From Latrodectus hesperus (Eukaryota; Arthropoda; Arachnida; Araneae; Theridiidae), in the NCBI GenBank assembly GCA_037975125.1, contig CM075857.1, positions 91,496,509 through 91,560,508 on the forward strand: 64,000 bases of DNA, in the 5' to 3' direction. The position numbers were made by a program, and so were the translations under genes. Positions 61,013-64,000 of this stretch are shown piece by piece. Under the pieces are notes generated by a model, which saw nothing but the letters and a program-made list of their open reading frames with translations, was not told the origin of the DNA and did not search any database. Within the stretch, counting starts at the first letter, position 1. Each line of letters opens with the position of its first letter.

Positions 61013-63257
61013 ACTTTATCTACTGTGTTTATCATGACTTATTGGCACCTACTAAAATGTTGCTTGCCTTTCAGGTAGTTTATACTCAAGTTCATGTACC
61101 CCACCCCCTGCAAACTCCAGCACCTGCGAGATGAAAGTGATGCAATTTTGTCATTTTAAGATTTTTAGGGTGGGATGTGGTGGGCAAAAAATTAAAGGTT
61201 TAATAATTCCAATTCAGAGCTTGGATTTCAACACTATCAAATGTAATAATTTGCTTTTTCAACTTGACCATTAGGATTTCTTCTGTAACAAGTTATCAAA
61301 TTAGTATATTGGAAAATTAAAAAAAGAGAGAAAAAGAAAAGATACAAGATGTATCAAATATCTACATTTTGTTTAAATATCCCGAGATAAACCTCCGAAC
61401 TATTTCTCGTCTATAAAGACTTAAGTACAATAAATGTTAAATTCATCCGATTGTATCAGTCAACTTCGAACACATAGTTAAACTCAACAATTTTCATACA
61501 AATACAACGAATATCAATTTGTTTCCAATGCAATAAACTTCAAATAGCTTCTAAGAAAAATTTCCAATGCCCTTCCAATAAGAATAAACAAACTTTTTCA
61601 AAACAATAAACTTTAATGTTCTACAACTATCTTCAAGTTCTTTCAAGCTATAGATTATTCAAGCTTTCTCAACTTCAATAACTTTCAATCTGCTTGTTTG
61701 ATTTCAAGAACATTTAAAAGCATCTTTTAAAAATATAACTTAAATACAATAACTTCTAATTATTCCAGTACAACTTATAGATTTTTACCACATGCAAAAT
61801 TTACGAAACACCTTAAGTGGACTAAAATTAATACCTTAAAAAACTATAATAACTAACTATTTTAACTATAATAACCTTCAATCATCTTCAAATAATTTAT
61901 TTTTAAATTACTTTAAATGATATATAACTGATCTCCATTTACAGTGAATTGTAATATTCTTAAAATACACACAATCTGTAATTTCTTCTATTTTCTAAAC
62001 TCTTCTGCAAATATATTATTTTCATTTATAATATAATTTTTAAACAAGAATCATACCATTTGTTATTTTTATCAAAACAATTGAATATTTGAAACTTTAT
62101 TGTAATACTGAAGCAAACCTTATATATAAAGGGCGAATCGAACATATATGACTTTATATATATCAGCAAATAATGTAGAAGCTAAATATTTAATTTAATT
62201 GAACTGCTTATTGCCAGCTTTATTAGATTATTTCTTAATTTTAATTGTAACAAATTGTTGTTGTATGTAAAGAAAGAGTATGTATATTTGAAATAAAGAT
62301 TTGAAACTTTAAAATATTTTAAAAATGAATTATTTTTAGATTAATAATGGGTTTTCGAAAAAACTTAGATATTTGTAATTGTAATCAATTTTAAGTTTTA
62401 ATTTAGAATATCAATTCGAAGACTTGAAAATTTTATGCCAGTTCGTTTTAAACTAAAATGTGCTATTAAAATGTGAACGATATTTAAATAAAAGTTTTAG
62501 AGCAACATATTTTACTGAATCTGGTCACTAATTTACGCACCGGTATATATTTATTAAAAAGTTATTGATATAAAAATGGATAATAACATGAATAAAAAAA
62601 AGTTTTTGGATGTGTAGTTTTTAATCAAATTTACATCTTTCTATTCAATAAAGTCTGCAATATTAAAAATATTGTTTTTGTTTATTATTTTTGCAAATAT
62701 AATTCTATTACTATCATGTAATGTTAATGAATATGTGACTCAAAATCTAAATTCATCATTTTTTTTATAAGAGTGCATTATAATAATATTATATATATAT
62801 ATATTCTGTTACTGAGAATAGAGGGCAATGAATTGTGAAAATTTAGTTCAAAAGACACATTCGTCACTATCTTAATTTTTCATATTAATTCTATAAATAC
62901 AAAAAGAGATTTATTCAATAAATTTTCTTACATAATATTCAATATTTATTCATTTTATAATTGTAATTTAATTGATAATGCATTAAAATTAATTGAAATA
63001 ATTTAATAATTAAAATTTATTTAATAATTACAGATAAACTAATATACAAACGGAAAAATTGATCTTTCTTTAATTTTCGTTTTGTCCGACATTTTAGTTA
63101 AATTTTTATCCACTTGGGTTTCTGAAATTGAACGAAAAAAATAACTGTTTCTATGTTAAAATATTTTCTAAAAATTATAAATTAATATCATATAACTATA
63201 ATTTCCAGCATTTTAAGATTTGCCTTATGATTATTATATTATCGCTTGTTAGTAAGA
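61013..63257. other. Gene-free stretch with a G-poor tract
   Basis: No gene recognised. From about 61390 to 61950 the plus strand is visibly low in G, with loosely repeated AATAAACTTCAA-like wording. A short TA run lies near 62791-62803. Confidence 0.5.
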
Positions 63258-63263
63258 TTGTTT

Positions 63264-63520
63264 CGGCACAGGTGCCGTATAATCCACGATTCCAAATTCT
63301 GAATTTTTTTGGCGATGAAGAAATGCTGCCAAGATGACGTATCGTGACGTGTGCGATGGCGTAAATAGTAGGGTTACCTAAATAGAATTTTCTGCATAAT
63401 TCTTATAGGTGTTCATATGTATGACGTAATAAAAACGTAGTTGCCAGATACATAAGAAAATCCGCCAAAAAATCGCCAATAGCAAAATTTGGCACCATGG
63501 ATTATACGGCACCTGTGCCG
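63264..63520. mobile_element. MITE family copy 2
   Basis: A 257-bp element with terminal inverted repeats starting CGGCACAGGTGCCGTATAAT at both ends and a 6-bp direct repeat TTGTTT (63258-63263, 63521-63526). The outermost 14 bases are themselves nearly palindromic (CGGCAC-AG-GTGCCG). It aligns over its whole length with 23318-23571. Confidence 0.88.
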
Positions 63521-63584
63521 TTGTTTCAACTAGAGTTCATTTTAGTAATATGTTCACTGAAAATCTTACTGATCTTTGTTCAAC

Positions 63585-63708
63585 AGCTCGTAAGCTCGAT
63601 TATCACTTCCAGTTTGAATGCTTGTAGTGGTTTGGAATCCACTATAAATTTTTGATCTGTATTTAATTTGACCATATATGCAAAAATGATAATTGAGCGA
63701 CAAACAAA
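63585..63708 (+). mobile_element. SINE family A, 3' fragment
   Basis: Shares TGTAGTGGTTTGGAATCCAC and GAGCGACAAACAAA with the 28240-28419 SINE. The head is degraded. Confidence 0.6.
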
Positions 63709-63799
63709 TAAAACTTAATTATTGCAAATATCATTGTTTAGAAGTGCAGGATAACCATTTAACAATTATTTCTTTTAAGAGTTCACTGTAACCCAGTTG

Positions 63800-64000
63800 T
63801 AGAACTGTTATTGTTGCACCAACATGCATTATTGTACCATCCATTCATCCTAGCACTGAGTTGGGCTCTACCTGTTAGATAGAAGCAGCCGGGTGGAGTC
63901 TTCGTGATTTTGAATCATGGGACCAAGCGGAAGACCCCCAATACTTGGCCTGCCACCTCCAGAGGTATCATATCACTTGGAGAACATTGGGACCATGCCC
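63800..64000. other. GC-richer segment at the window edge
   Basis: The composition rises above its surroundings here. It contains GCCACCTCCAG, also present in the SINE at 54455-54824, so it may be the start of another repeat. No coding frame recognised. Confidence 0.3.

Overview
The window is AT-rich animal DNA: large introns, (AT)n runs, one 500-base assembly gap and dense transposon debris. Two host genes are recognisable: a 13-exon selenoprotein O gene (SelO, mitochondrial protein AMPylator) that appears to keep an in-frame UGA selenocysteine codon, and a BTBD10/KCTD20-family gene whose coding sequence is one exon. The transposon mix (DUF4780-type non-LTR elements, Ty3/gypsy, Tc1-like, pogo/Tigger, hAT and several tRNA-derived SINEs), together with a kept Sec codon, suggests an arthropod and probably an arachnid such as a spider. 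That placement is inference; no lineage marker was seen directly.

Layout. 1-4.95 kb: a minus-strand non-LTR retrotransposon (endonuclease plus gag-like ORF1, running off the left edge) whose ORF1 is split by a younger plus-strand non-LTR insertion with a 13-bp target duplication; then a decayed minus-strand Ty3/gypsy reverse transcriptase; then the gap. 5.45-16.3 kb: mostly gene-free AT-rich DNA with a 5'-truncated non-LTR insertion, a pogo-like transposase tail and two hAT-type elements. 16.3-17.8 kb: BTBD10 on the minus strand. 17.8-21.8 kb: the intergenic stretch between the two head-to-head genes, with an NRF-1-like motif close to SelO. 21.8-49.4 kb: SelO on the plus strand. Its introns hold a MITE, a DD34E Tc1-like element, a non-LTR fragment with a nested SINE, a 2.5-kb ZBED-like hAT fossil, a perfect 30-bp hairpin and a long inverted repeat beside another non-LTR 3' end. 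49.4-64 kb: a hAT-like MITE, a Tc1-like element with intact transposase and unusual DD36E spacing, a decayed sister copy, a pogo/Tigger remnant, several SINEs and the second copy of the intron-1 MITE family.

The spliced SelO reading frame is 653 codons plus stop and stays in phase over all 12 junctions. It ends Val-Ser-UGA-Ser-Ser-stop, with Sec at the antepenultimate position as in other SelO selenoproteins. I could not find a convincing SECIS element by eye, so that is the main open point. All exon, target-duplication and inverted-repeat coordinates were read by hand from the sequence.
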